A DNA stretch of 6,316 bases from Anaerolineales bacterium (GTDB lineage Bacteria; Chloroflexota; Anaerolineae; Anaerolineales; Villigracilaceae), in assembly GCA_025938055.1 (NCBI GenBank), contig JAICQC010000273.1, forward strand, positions 1-6,316. Direction: 5' to 3'. Position 1 is the first letter of the stretch. Every line of letters starts with the position of its first letter. This document shows positions 1-5,168 of the stretch, one piece after another. The notes below the pieces were generated by a model. The model was given only the letters and a program-made list of their open reading frames with translations. It made no database searches and was not told the origin of the DNA. A program made the position numbers and the translations under genes.

Positions 1-59
1 GAGAGTTGTTTTTCTTCCAGCACTTCGTTGAAAGCCAGGGCGAACTCGTTCTTTGTCAT
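1..59 (-). CDS. nusA: NusA transcription factor, N-terminal fragment (runs off the window)
   Basis: Only the first 19 codons are present, on the minus strand, and the gene continues beyond base 1. The peptide MTKNEFALAFNEVLEEKQL matches the usual start of NusA, whose N-terminal domain binds the RNA polymerase flap near the RNA exit channel (family knowledge; identification rests on this short stretch). The ATG at 59-57 is preceded by GGAG at 71-68 with an 8-nt spacer, which supports this start. NusA modulates pausing, intrinsic termination and antitermination. No rimP-like gene lies directly upstream, although rimP precedes nusA in many bacteria; nusA here has its own promoter and a leader of roughly 170 nt. 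The divergent neighbour is a methyltransferase gene. The remaining risk is that so short a fragment could come from a different protein. Confidence 0.82.
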   Translation of the reverse strand, partial: MTKNEFALAFNEVLEEKQL

Positions 60-178
60 GCTTACTGCTCCGTTACTCCTACCGCTTACCTTACTGAAAA
101 CTAGACTTCGAATGGTTTTACAAGCTGAAATCAGAATTTCAAGTTCAAAGAATTTTGCGGTACTGTGTATTACAAGCA

Positions 179-203
179 GAAAAGTGGGGGTTGCCCACTT
201 CTC
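179..203 (-). terminator. Terminator-like hairpin in the nusA leader (possible attenuator)
   Basis: Read on the minus strand, GAGAAGTGGG (203-194) pairs with CCCACTTTTC (188-179) over 10 bp including one G-U, around a 5-nt loop CAACC. The T run sits in the distal arm, with only a weak U-rich tail after it. It lies in the predicted nusA leader between promoter and ATG, so it may prematurely terminate nusA transcripts. No gene on either strand obviously needs a terminator here. Function is inferred from position and shape. Confidence 0.45.
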
Positions 204-237
204 GGTGCGTGCGGTGATCGATTCGTCGTACAAGGCT

Positions 238-266
238 ATTTTAGCATAGCCGATTAAATCGTGCAA
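238..266 (-). promoter_or_regulatory. Putative sigma70-type promoter for nusA
   Basis: On the minus strand, TTGCAC (266-261) is followed by a 17-bp spacer and TAAAAT (243-238), with TG one base before the hexamer as in extended -10 promoters. Transcription would start near 231 and give a leader of about 170 nt before the nusA ATG. The -35 hexamer ends only 2 bp from the divergent TATAAT at 269-274. Confidence 0.6.
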
Positions 267-268
267 GA

Positions 269-274
269 TATAAT
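269..274 (+). promoter_or_regulatory. -10 element (TATAAT) of a probable leaderless promoter for the first methyltransferase
   Basis: A perfect TATAAT lies 7 nt before the ATG at 282, so transcription would begin at or within a base or two of the start codon. No Shine-Dalgarno sequence is present. The region 17 bp upstream gives no good -35. The placement argues that translation starts at ATG 282 and not at the in-frame GTG at 261, which is upstream of the -10. Confidence 0.6.
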
Positions 275-281
275 AGTCAGA

Positions 282-1040
282 ATGTCTCTTAGAAACCTCG
301 ATAAAGCTGCTTTACGCGGCGAACCCTCGTACGTGTGGCGGGCAGGGCAGCAGCGCCGGCTGGAGATGATCGTCCGGACGGCGGGGGAACGCATCAAAGG
401 GCGCATTCTTGAAAATGGGTGCGGCGTGGGGATGTATGTGGAGCACCTCTCACCTTTCAGCGGAAATGTGATCGGACTGGAATACGACTTCGAGCGGGCT
501 GCCGAAGCTCACAGGAATTCCTCATACATTATCAACGCTGCGGGAGAATGCCTCCCGCTTCCTTCCGGGACCTTCGACCTGATCCTCAGTCACGAAGTGA
601 TCGAGCACGTCCAGGATGACCGCGCCGCGATCCGCGAGATGGTTCGCACACTCCGAGGACCCGACCCTGCGTCGGGAAAGCCCGGCGGACGTATGTTGAT
701 CTTCGCTCCAAATCAGGGATATCCGTTCGAGACACACGGTATTTACTGGGGTGGAAAATATCATTTTGGAAACAAGCTCTTCATCAATTATCTGCCGCGC
801 GTTCTGCGAAACAAACTTGCCCCGCATGTGCGTGTTTATTCAAAAAGGGATTTGCAGAAACTTTTCGCAGGCTTACCCGTTAAATTCATCGAGCAGACGA
901 TCATCTTCGGCGCATACGATAACATCATTGCGAGATTTGGATCGCTCGGAAAGCTCTTGCGCCGTGGATTGCAATTCCTGGAAAGAACACCGTTGAAAAT
1001 ATTTGGGCTGTCTCATTTTTGGGTTGTGGAAAAACTGTAG
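282..1040 (+). CDS. Class I SAM-dependent methyltransferase (Methyltransf_11-like)
   Basis: The 252-residue protein has a Rossmann-type methyltransferase core. Motif I is the glycine-rich ILENGCGVG (residues 42-50), followed by an acidic residue at the end of strand 2 (E67 in GLEYD) that usually holds the SAM ribose. GECLPLPSGTFDLI (88-101) and SHEVIEHVQDD (103-113) form the next motifs, typical of Methyltransf_11/UbiE-like enzymes. The C-terminal third has the look of a substrate-binding extension. The substrate cannot be named; small molecules, lipids or glycan intermediates are all possible. An in-frame GTG at 261 would add seven residues, but the TATAAT at 269-274 lies between that codon and ATG 282, so the ATG is preferred. 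The gene is divergent from nusA and is followed by the terC riboswitch. It shows no obvious decay. Confidence 0.88.
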   Translation: MSLRNLDKAALRGEPSYVWRAGQQRRLEMIVRTAGERIKGRILENGCGVGMYVEHLSPFSGNVIGLEYDFERAAEAHRNSSYIINAAGECLPLPSGTFDLILSHEVIEHVQDDRAAIREMVRTLRGPDPASGKPGGRMLIFAPNQGYPFETHGIYWGGKYHFGNKLFINYLPRVLRNKLAPHVRVYSKRDLQKLFAGLPVKFIEQTIIFGAYDNIIARFGSLGKLLRRGLQFLERTPLKIFGLSHFWVVEKL

Positions 1041-1048
1041 AGGTGAAC

Positions 1049-1111
1049 ATGGGAACGAATAAAAATAAGAATTTCTTAAGAATTATGAGAAACCTGATGG
1101 AAATCAAATAG
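1049..1111 (+). CDS. Possible 20-residue basic peptide ORF
   Basis: This tiny ORF begins 8 nt after the methyltransferase stop and is preceded by AGGTGA (1041-1046), a plausible ribosome-binding site with a very short gap. It encodes a lysine- and asparagine-rich peptide beginning MGTNKNKNFLRIMRNL. Its stop codon overlaps the putative -10 of the terC promoter (1109-1114). The stretch is A/T-rich, unlike the neighbouring genes, and contains a perfect TTCTTAAGAA palindrome (1073-1082). I recognise no family, and it may well be a chance ORF in intergenic DNA. Confidence 0.15.
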   Translation: MGTNKNKNFLRIMRNLMEIK

Positions 1112-1114
1112 AAT
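1109..1114 (+). promoter_or_regulatory. Putative -10 element (TAGAAT) of the riboswitch-terC promoter
   Basis: TAGAAT differs from TATAAT at one position. A start 7 nt downstream would fall at about 1121, exactly where the riboswitch aptamer begins. The -35 region (about 1086-1091) is poor, so this rests on position. Confidence 0.4.
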
Positions 1115-1120
1115 CGGCTC

Positions 1121-1234
1121 ACTTAGGGAGTAGCCATGGCGCCTTTCGCGCCATCGGTTAGTCGTCAAGACAGAGCCTATGCTGGCTCTCGGCTAACCGT
1201 ATGTGTGGACGTAGAACACTACTGGCGAGACTAT
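1121..1234 (+). promoter_or_regulatory. yybP-ykoY family manganese riboswitch aptamer
   Basis: The conserved signature GGGAGTAG (1126-1133) is followed by a perfect 7-bp hairpin (1136-1142 with 1148-1154, loop CTTTC). A long arm follows: CGGTTAG (1155-1161) pairs with CTAACCG (1193-1199) and carries an inner 6-bp hairpin (1172-1177 with 1184-1189). The asymmetric loop contains GTCGTCAA (1161-1168), a motif I recall from characterised members. A short GTGT/ACAC hairpin (1203-1206, 1216-1219) leads to GGCGAGACTA (1224-1233), the expected conserved 3' segment. P1 looks short, about 3 bp. This class senses Mn2+ and commonly sits before TerC/Alx and MntP genes (established). Here it precedes a TerC-family gene, and its 3' segment overlaps the terminator's left arm, which suggests ligand-dependent read-through. 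Confidence 0.92.
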
Positions 1235-1264
1235 CACGACATAGACCGTGGAGTCTCGCTTTTT
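1225..1264 (+). terminator. Intrinsic terminator: expression platform of the Mn2+ riboswitch
   Basis: GCGAGACT (1225-1232) and AGTCTCGC (1252-1259) form a perfect 8-bp stem. An inner CACG/CGTG stem extends it, and TTTTT (1260-1264) follows at once. The left arm is the same sequence as the conserved 3' end of the aptamer, so aptamer folding and terminator folding exclude each other. The expected logic is that Mn2+ stabilises the aptamer, the terminator cannot form and terC is transcribed. Confidence 0.88.
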
Positions 1265-1300
1265 CATTTCTCACGGTCAAAATTACAACAGGAGAGAACT

Positions 1301-2281
1301 ATGTTTGCAGAATCAATTTGGCTGTGGGTCGGTTTCAATCTTTTTGTGCTGGCTTTGCTCGCTCTGGATCTGGGTGTATTTCATCAGAAGGCACACAAAG
1401 TCTCAATCAAGGAAGCAACAATATGGAGCATCATATGGATCAGCCTTTCGATGCTCTTCAACCTGGGCATCTATTTCTTTTGGGATACGTTCGTGCCTGC
1501 CAGTAATTATTCCAACAGCGAAGCGGCGCTGGCTTTTTTCACAGGCTACCTGCTCGAAAAATCGCTCAGTGTTGACAATATCTTCATCTTTGTGGTGATC
1601 TTCTCATTCTTTGCTGTGCCTGCCGCGTACCAGCACCGGGTCCTGTTCTGGGGAATTATCGGCGCGCTGATCATGCGCGGCACACTCATCGTCATTGGAT
1701 CAGCGCTCCTAAAGGAATTCCACTGGATTATCTATGTATTCGGCTTCTTCCTGATCTTCACCGGCGTTCGGATGGCAATCCAGCGCAATGAGGAGGTGCA
1801 CCCGGAGCATAACCCCGTGGTAAAGATTTTGCGCCGGGTCATGCCGGTCACCGAGAACTATGAGGGCGAACAATTTTTCGTCCGCCGGCTGGGGAGGCTC
1901 ATGGCAACGCCGCTTTTCCTCGTCCTGCTGATCGTGGAAAGCACCGATCTGATCTTCGCGGTCGATTCAATCCCTGCGATTTTCGCTGTGACGGATAATC
2001 CGTTTATCGTTTATACATCGAACGTTTTTGCCATCCTTGGATTACGTTCGCTCTACTTCCTCCTGGCTGGCGTCGTGGACAAGTTTCACTATTTGAAACT
2101 TGGGTTATCGGCAGTTCTGGTTTTTGTGGGCATCAAAATGGTCATCGCGGATCTTTACAAGATCCCGATCGGCTTGTCGCTCGCGGTAATTGCCAGCATT
2201 CTCGCGGTTTCCGTCTGGGCTTCCCTCTTGCGCAACAGACGTATGATGGAACTGGAAGAGACAATCAGCCAAAAGCCTTAA
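1301..2281 (+). CDS. terC: TerC/Alx-family integral membrane protein, probable manganese exporter
   Basis: The 326-residue protein has the TerC family layout of many hydrophobic helices. Acidic residues conserved in the family lie within membrane segments: D23 in helix 1, the LLEKSLSVDNIFIF block (residues 84-97, with E86, D92 and N93), and VESTDLIFAVDSIPAIFA (212-229, with E213, D216 and D222). A polar cytoplasmic stretch lies around residues 161-200. The length is close to that of Alx-type proteins. Alx and relatives help export Mn2+ or protect against Mn2+ excess (established for several bacteria). The upstream Mn2+ riboswitch makes that role likely here, more so than tellurite resistance. 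The start at 1301 is fixed by GGAG (1291-1294, 6-nt spacer). The reading frame stays open upstream to 1136, but that part is riboswitch and terminator RNA. A hairpin follows the stop codon closely. Confidence 0.93.
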   Translation: MFAESIWLWVGFNLFVLALLALDLGVFHQKAHKVSIKEATIWSIIWISLSMLFNLGIYFFWDTFVPASNYSNSEAALAFFTGYLLEKSLSVDNIFIFVVIFSFFAVPAAYQHRVLFWGIIGALIMRGTLIVIGSALLKEFHWIIYVFGFFLIFTGVRMAIQRNEEVHPEHNPVVKILRRVMPVTENYEGEQFFVRRLGRLMATPLFLVLLIVESTDLIFAVDSIPAIFAVTDNPFIVYTSNVFAILGLRSLYFLLAGVVDKFHYLKLGLSAVLVFVGIKMVIADLYKIPIGLSLAVIASILAVSVWASLLRNRRMMELEETISQKP

Positions 2282-2288
2282 AAGCAAT

Positions 2289-2334
2289 TCTGAATCAAGA
2301 CGCTCCCTCCCTGAGTGGAGCGTCTTGATTCAGA
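2289..2334. terminator. Long inverted repeat between convergent terC and the zinc-ribbon methyltransferase
   Basis: Arms 2289-2306 and 2317-2334 are perfect 18-bp inverted copies (core GACGCTCC) around a 10-nt loop. The hairpin starts 7 nt after the terC stop and includes the last 12 codons and stop codon of the minus-strand methyltransferase. Placement fits a shared bidirectional terminator or an RNA 3' end stabiliser. The U tract is poor on both strands (TTTT only after an interruption on the minus strand, none on the plus), so classic intrinsic termination is uncertain. Confidence 0.6.
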
Positions 2335-3230
2335 GGTTCCCTGAAGTCATAGATTCCTTCTTTGATTTCCCACCTCTTTTTACAATTCTCACATTCAAGG
2401 TAATCTGTATTATCAATCAATGAAGAATGCCCGCAATCGGGACATTTGAAGTAGGAGAAGATATTATCCCAACTGTGCGACGGGATGCTGCTTGTCTGCG
2501 GGCTGCGTGCCTTCACAAACACACTGGGAGTGAGCTGCCACCAGGCGCCGGTCCATTGAAACAATGAGTCTAGTAGAACCAATACACTTGTGGGAAAAAT
2601 CCGCTTGAGAAAGCCTACGCGGAAATGGGAAAGAGTGAGTGTCCTTTCAATTGTGAAGCCCAGGCCCTCCAGCCACTGTCGGACTGCTCTGGGATGAAAA
2701 TCGAAATTCAATTTCACGAACTCAACAGGCTCCAGCGTAAACGGGCTCCATTTTTGTCTGCCAATTAAGTATCGGAAGATCGCCTTGAGATTCAGTTTAT
2801 TTGCGTATTCCAGGATAAATGTCCCGCCTGCACCCAGCACATCCCTTACCTGACCAAGCGCCTCCGGCGCGTCAGCCATGTGATGCAGAGTGCGGATCAT
2901 GGTCGCGGCATCGAACAGACCGGCAACAAACGGCAGGCGGTAGGCGTCCGCGGCAACGTAGATATATTTGTCCGACCTGCCGAGCCGCTGCTGGGCTTGT
3001 TCCAGCTGGGTGCGCGAGTAATCGAGCAGGACGATCCGGTCGAAGCCGAGGTAACGCGGCGTGTTGCGTCCAGCGCCCGCTCCAAGTTCCAGCAGGAGCC
3101 GTCCGCTTTTAGGGAGCAGACGCTTCAGCGCAATTGCTTCTGTGCGGTCTTCATATTCGCGCCCACCCCGGTCCCAGAAGGAAGTCTGGTAATCGGAGCC
3201 TTCATAATCGCAGATGGGAGGATTTGTCAT
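2295..3230 (-). CDS. Class I SAM methyltransferase fused to a C-terminal Trm112-like zinc ribbon
   Basis: The 311-residue protein has a Methyltransf_11-like core followed by a zinc ribbon. Motif I is LLELGAGAGRN (residues 46-56), the acidic strand-2 residue is D70 (LLDYS), and VAADAYRLPF (92-101) and MIRTLHHM (111-118) follow. A linker near residues 240-258 leads to a ribbon with C263-P-D-C266 and C280-E-N-C283, then WEIKEGIYDF, the hallmark ending of Trm112p/YcaR-like domains. Stand-alone Trm112 proteins activate and stabilise several methyltransferases that act on translation factors and RNA (established in eukaryotes and archaea), so the ribbon here may stabilise the enzyme in cis; the substrate is unknown. 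ATG at 3230 is the only sensible start, although no Shine-Dalgarno precedes it. The last codons and stop lie inside an 18-bp hairpin shared with the terC 3' end. Confidence 0.88.
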   Translation of the reverse strand: MTNPPICDYEGSDYQTSFWDRGGREYEDRTEAIALKRLLPKSGRLLLELGAGAGRNTPRYLGFDRIVLLDYSRTQLEQAQQRLGRSDKYIYVAADAYRLPFVAGLFDAATMIRTLHHMADAPEALGQVRDVLGAGGTFILEYANKLNLKAIFRYLIGRQKWSPFTLEPVEFVKLNFDFHPRAVRQWLEGLGFTIERTLTLSHFRVGFLKRIFPTSVLVLLDSLFQWTGAWWQLTPSVFVKARSPQTSSIPSHSWDNIFSYFKCPDCGHSSLIDNTDYLECENCKKRWEIKEGIYDFREPLNQDAPLREGAS

Positions 3231-3266
3231 GGGTCGTCGGCTGGTCTCTTGTCCACTTTGTCAATG

Positions 3267-3305
3267 AAAAATCGGATAGCGGCACAATTGTACACAACTA
3301 TCCGA
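3267..3305 (-). terminator. Putative intrinsic terminator downstream of the receiver gene
   Basis: On the minus strand, TCGGATAG (3305-3298) pairs perfectly with CTATCCGA (3279-3272) across an 18-nt loop, followed by TTTTT (3271-3267). It lies about 150 nt after the receiver stop and about 37 nt before the methyltransferase start, so the two same-strand genes are probably separate transcription units. The loop is large and contains the palindrome ACAATTGT. In the 225-nt gap it also follows an imperfect GC-rich hairpin (3321-3342) with no T run. Confidence 0.5.
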
Positions 3306-3455
3306 CCGTTGAACAAATGAGGAGAGGGCTACTTCCCGCTCCATTCTGTCACCACCAGCGCCTCACAGCCATTTCGTAAACATCCTCGCAGATTTCCGCC
3401 GCGGGCATCAAATGACATCCATTCGACCTTTGGTTTGAGGGAAATGTCCGTCTGA

Positions 3456-3863
3456 TTATTCGGCGATTTTGTGGGAGGTGAGTATCTTTTTCTTCTTGTG
3501 CAGCGCTATCTCTATTACCTCCAGAAAATGCCTCATATGGATCGGCTTCGAGACGTACCCATCACAACCTGCTTCCAGCGCACGTTTTCGCTCACTGGGC
3601 AGGGTATGGGCAGTCAACGCATAAAGCGGGATTGCTTTCGTTGCGGAGTCCGCTTTCAACTTCTCAGCCGCCAGCCAGCCGTCCATGCCGGGCATCGTGA
3701 GGTCCATCAGGATCAGGTCAGGTTTCTGTAGACGGGCGGCAGCTACGCCATCCCGTCCATTCATTGCAAGGAAAACGTCGTACCCGGCACGTTCCAGAAT
3801 AAAACGCACCAGTTCATAGTTATCCATATTATCTTCGACGACCAGGATGCTGCCCTTGCTCAT
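3456..3863 (-). CDS. Single-domain response regulator (CheY/DivK-like receiver)
   Basis: The 135-residue protein is one receiver domain with no output domain. The start SILVVEDN gives the acidic pair E10 and D11. The phosphoacceptor is D54 in LILMDLTMPGMDG. The switch threonine is T84 (ALTA) and the conserved lysine is K106 (SKPI). The ending is lysine-rich (HKKKK). Stand-alone receivers act by phosphorylation-dependent protein contacts, as in chemotaxis, cell-cycle control or phosphorelays. No histidine kinase is present, so the partner is unknown. ATG 3863 is preferred: a good promoter ends 8 nt before it and the domain begins immediately. An in-frame ATG at 3917 would add 18 residues that read through that promoter, and the open frame continues far upstream only as antisense of the glycosyltransferase. 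Confidence 0.92.
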   Translation of the reverse strand: MSKGSILVVEDNMDNYELVRFILERAGYDVFLAMNGRDGVAAARLQKPDLILMDLTMPGMDGWLAAEKLKADSATKAIPLYALTAHTLPSERKRALEAGCDGYVSKPIHMRHFLEVIEIALHKKKKILTSHKIAE

Positions 3864-3871
3864 GGCGTATA

Positions 3872-3900
3872 AATATACCGCGTCTCCGTGCAGCGGGCAA
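3872..3900 (-). promoter_or_regulatory. Putative leaderless promoter of the receiver gene
   Basis: On the minus strand, TTGCCC (3900-3895), a 17-bp spacer and TATATT (3877-3872) make a good sigma70-type promoter. Only 8 nt separate the -10 from ATG 3863, so the transcript should begin at or next to the start codon. No Shine-Dalgarno sequence is present. Confidence 0.6.
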
Positions 3901-3916
3901 TGACGTATACCCTTCA

Positions 3917-3966
3917 TGGTCAAAAATTGCGCTTCACACAGAGTCAGAAAGCGCAATTTTTGACCA
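3917..3966. repeat. Perfect 18-bp inverted repeat between divergent promoters (terminator or operator)
   Basis: TGGTCAAAAATTGCGCTT (3917-3934) and its exact complement (3949-3966) flank a 14-nt loop. The GC core next to A and T runs in each arm gives the shape of a bidirectional intrinsic terminator. However, the receiver gene and the glycosyltransferase point away from this spot, so no sense transcript ends here. The right arm covers the expected -35 zone (3952-3957) of the glycosyltransferase promoter, so an operator or an insulator against antisense transcription are alternatives. Confidence 0.7.
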
Positions 3967-3974
3967 GGGCATAA

Positions 3975-3980
3975 TATAAT
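3975..3980 (+). promoter_or_regulatory. -10 element (TATAAT) of the glycosyltransferase promoter
   Basis: A perfect TATAAT lies 9 nt before ATG 3990. No Shine-Dalgarno sequence is present, so the mRNA would have a leader of about 0-3 nt. No convincing -35 is seen at 16-18 bp. TTGACC at 3960-3965 is too close (9 bp) and belongs to the inverted repeat. Confidence 0.55.
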
Positions 3981-3989
3981 CGCGGCGCA

Positions 3990-5168
3990 ATGCGACTCCT
4001 CTTCGTGGCAGACGGCCGCTCCCCCATTTCGCAAAACTGGATCCGTTATTTCGCGCATCGCGCGGAACGCGGCAGTGTGGATGAGATCTATCTGGCTTCC
4101 ACATTTGCCTGCAGGGTGGACTTTCCGCTGAACGGACTTGAGATCATCCCGGTGGCGCTCAGCGGCTTCAGAAAAGCAACCCAGCGCCCGGGCACCGCCT
4201 CGGCGCGGACCGTGGGTCTGCGTACCGCCATCCGGCAGTGGTTCGGTCCGCTCACCATTCGCCGCGCGGCACAACGGCTGCGTGAGTTCACAGCGATGGT
4301 AAAGCCCGATCTTGTCCATGCCATGCGGATTCCGTATGAGGGCATGATGGCGGCAGACGCATACCAGGGCATCCCGCTGCTCGTATCCACGTGGGGCAAT
4401 GACTTTACCCTGCACGCCTCCTCCACGCGGCTGATGAAACACTATACGCGCTGGACAATGCAGGTGGCCGACGCCCTCCACGCGGACTGTCACCGCGACG
4501 TCCGGATGGCAAATGAATGGGGTTTCGGGCAGAGGAAACCTGCTCTGGTGGCGCCGGGTAATGGAGGAATCCGCAGCGACGTTTTTTATCCTCCTGAATT
4601 TCCCGTTGAAGAGCCGGTCATCATCAACCCGCGCGGCTTCCGCCCGTACGTTCGCAACGACGTTTTTTTCAAAGCGATACCACTTGTTTTAGCGAAACAA
4701 CCTCGGGCAAAATTCGTGTTTGCTTTGATGGCGGGTGAAAGGCAAGCCGAACAGTGGAGTAGAGAGTTAGGGATTGCTGATTCGGTTGAATTGTTACCCC
4801 CAATGCCGCATGTCAAAATGGCAGAAACATTCCGTCGCGCCCAGATTGTTGCCTCGCCAAGCATTCATGATGGCACACCAAACTCCCTGCTTGAGGGTAT
4901 TGCCTGCGGCTGCTTCCCCGTGGCAGGAGACCTGGAATCCATCCGTGAATGGATCAGACCTCAGGAAAACGGACTGCTGTTTGATTCGACAAATCCTCAG
5001 TCCGTCGCGGACTCCATTTTGACAGCCATCAAAAATAAAAACCTGCGGGACAAAGCCGCAGGCTTAAACCGAAACATCATTGCCGACCGGGCAGAGTACA
5101 AACACAATATGCAAAGAGCGGGGGAATTCTATGAAAGGCTTTTAGCCCAATCAGCACGCTCCACGTAA
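3990..5168 (+). CDS. Family GT4-like glycosyltransferase (GT-B fold)
   Basis: The 392-residue protein is the usual size for a retaining GT4 enzyme. The N-terminal half (MRLLFVADGRSPIS, then VKPDLVHAMRIPYEG at 105-119 and VSTWGNDFTL at 132-141) resembles the acceptor-side Rossmann domain. The C-terminal half holds the donor site: NPRGFRPYVRNDV (213-225), ELLPPMPHVKMAETF (267-281) and SPSIHDGTPNSLLEGIACG (289-307). In that last block D294 and E302 occupy the places of the GT4 E-x7-E pair, with Asp for the first Glu, a common variant. It probably transfers a nucleotide-activated sugar to a cell-surface glycan or lipid; donor and acceptor cannot be named. It is a single gene, divergent from the receiver gene and convergent with the YtxH-like gene, with 6 nt between stop codons. 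It has no signal peptide, so it is probably cytosolic or peripheral. Confidence 0.9.
   Translation: MRLLFVADGRSPISQNWIRYFAHRAERGSVDEIYLASTFACRVDFPLNGLEIIPVALSGFRKATQRPGTASARTVGLRTAIRQWFGPLTIRRAAQRLREFTAMVKPDLVHAMRIPYEGMMAADAYQGIPLLVSTWGNDFTLHASSTRLMKHYTRWTMQVADALHADCHRDVRMANEWGFGQRKPALVAPGNGGIRSDVFYPPEFPVEEPVIINPRGFRPYVRNDVFFKAIPLVLAKQPRAKFVFALMAGERQAEQWSRELGIADSVELLPPMPHVKMAETFRRAQIVASPSIHDGTPNSLLEGIACGCFPVAGDLESIREWIRPQENGLLFDSTNPQSVADSILTAIKNKNLRDKAAGLNRNIIADRAEYKHNMQRAGEFYERLLAQSARST
5031..5062 (-). terminator. Intrinsic terminator for the YtxH-like gene, antisense inside the glycosyltransferase
   Basis: On the minus strand, CCTGCGG (5062-5056) pairs perfectly with CCGCAGG (5048-5042) across a 7-nt loop, followed by TTTTTATTTTT (5041-5031). 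This is a textbook intrinsic terminator, about 110 nt downstream of the ytxH stop and wholly inside the 3' part of the glycosyltransferase gene. On the plus strand the same bases encode a lysine- and asparagine-rich stretch around residues 347-358. Confidence 0.8.

Noticed and set aside
28..249. Plus-strand 73-codon open frame over the nusA start and leader
   Set aside because: It is antisense to the NusA N-terminus and crosses the leader hairpin; no ribosome-binding site and no recognisable protein.
261..281. GTG start at 261 for the first methyltransferase, adding seven residues
   Set aside because: No ribosome-binding site, and the TATAAT at 269-274 lies inside the extra codons, so the transcript would begin after this GTG.
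1136..1300. Upstream in-frame extension of terC by 55 codons
   Set aside because: These bases are the riboswitch arms and terminator, and a good Shine-Dalgarno directly precedes ATG 1301.
2819..3320. Plus-strand open frames opposite the zinc-ribbon methyltransferase
   Set aside because: They lie antisense to a gene with clear motifs and give Arg/Ala/Gly-rich translations without domains.
3329..3418. Minus-strand ORF of 29 codons in the gap, and an overlapping 19-codon ORF (3349-3408) beginning MPAAEICEDVYEMAV
   Set aside because: No convincing ribosome-binding site, no known family, and two overlapping frames of similar quality. The shorter looks somewhat protein-like and might be a decayed fragment, but I cannot support a gene.
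3960..3980. TTGACC at 3960-3965 as the -35 of the glycosyltransferase promoter
   Set aside because: It lies only 9 bp from the TATAAT, too close for a sigma70-type promoter, and is part of the inverted repeat.
3864..4493. Long minus-strand extension of the receiver reading frame (210 codons), and a nearer ATG at 3917
   Set aside because: The extension is mostly antisense to the glycosyltransferase. The ATG at 3917 would read through the receiver promoter and the receiver fold begins right at 3863.
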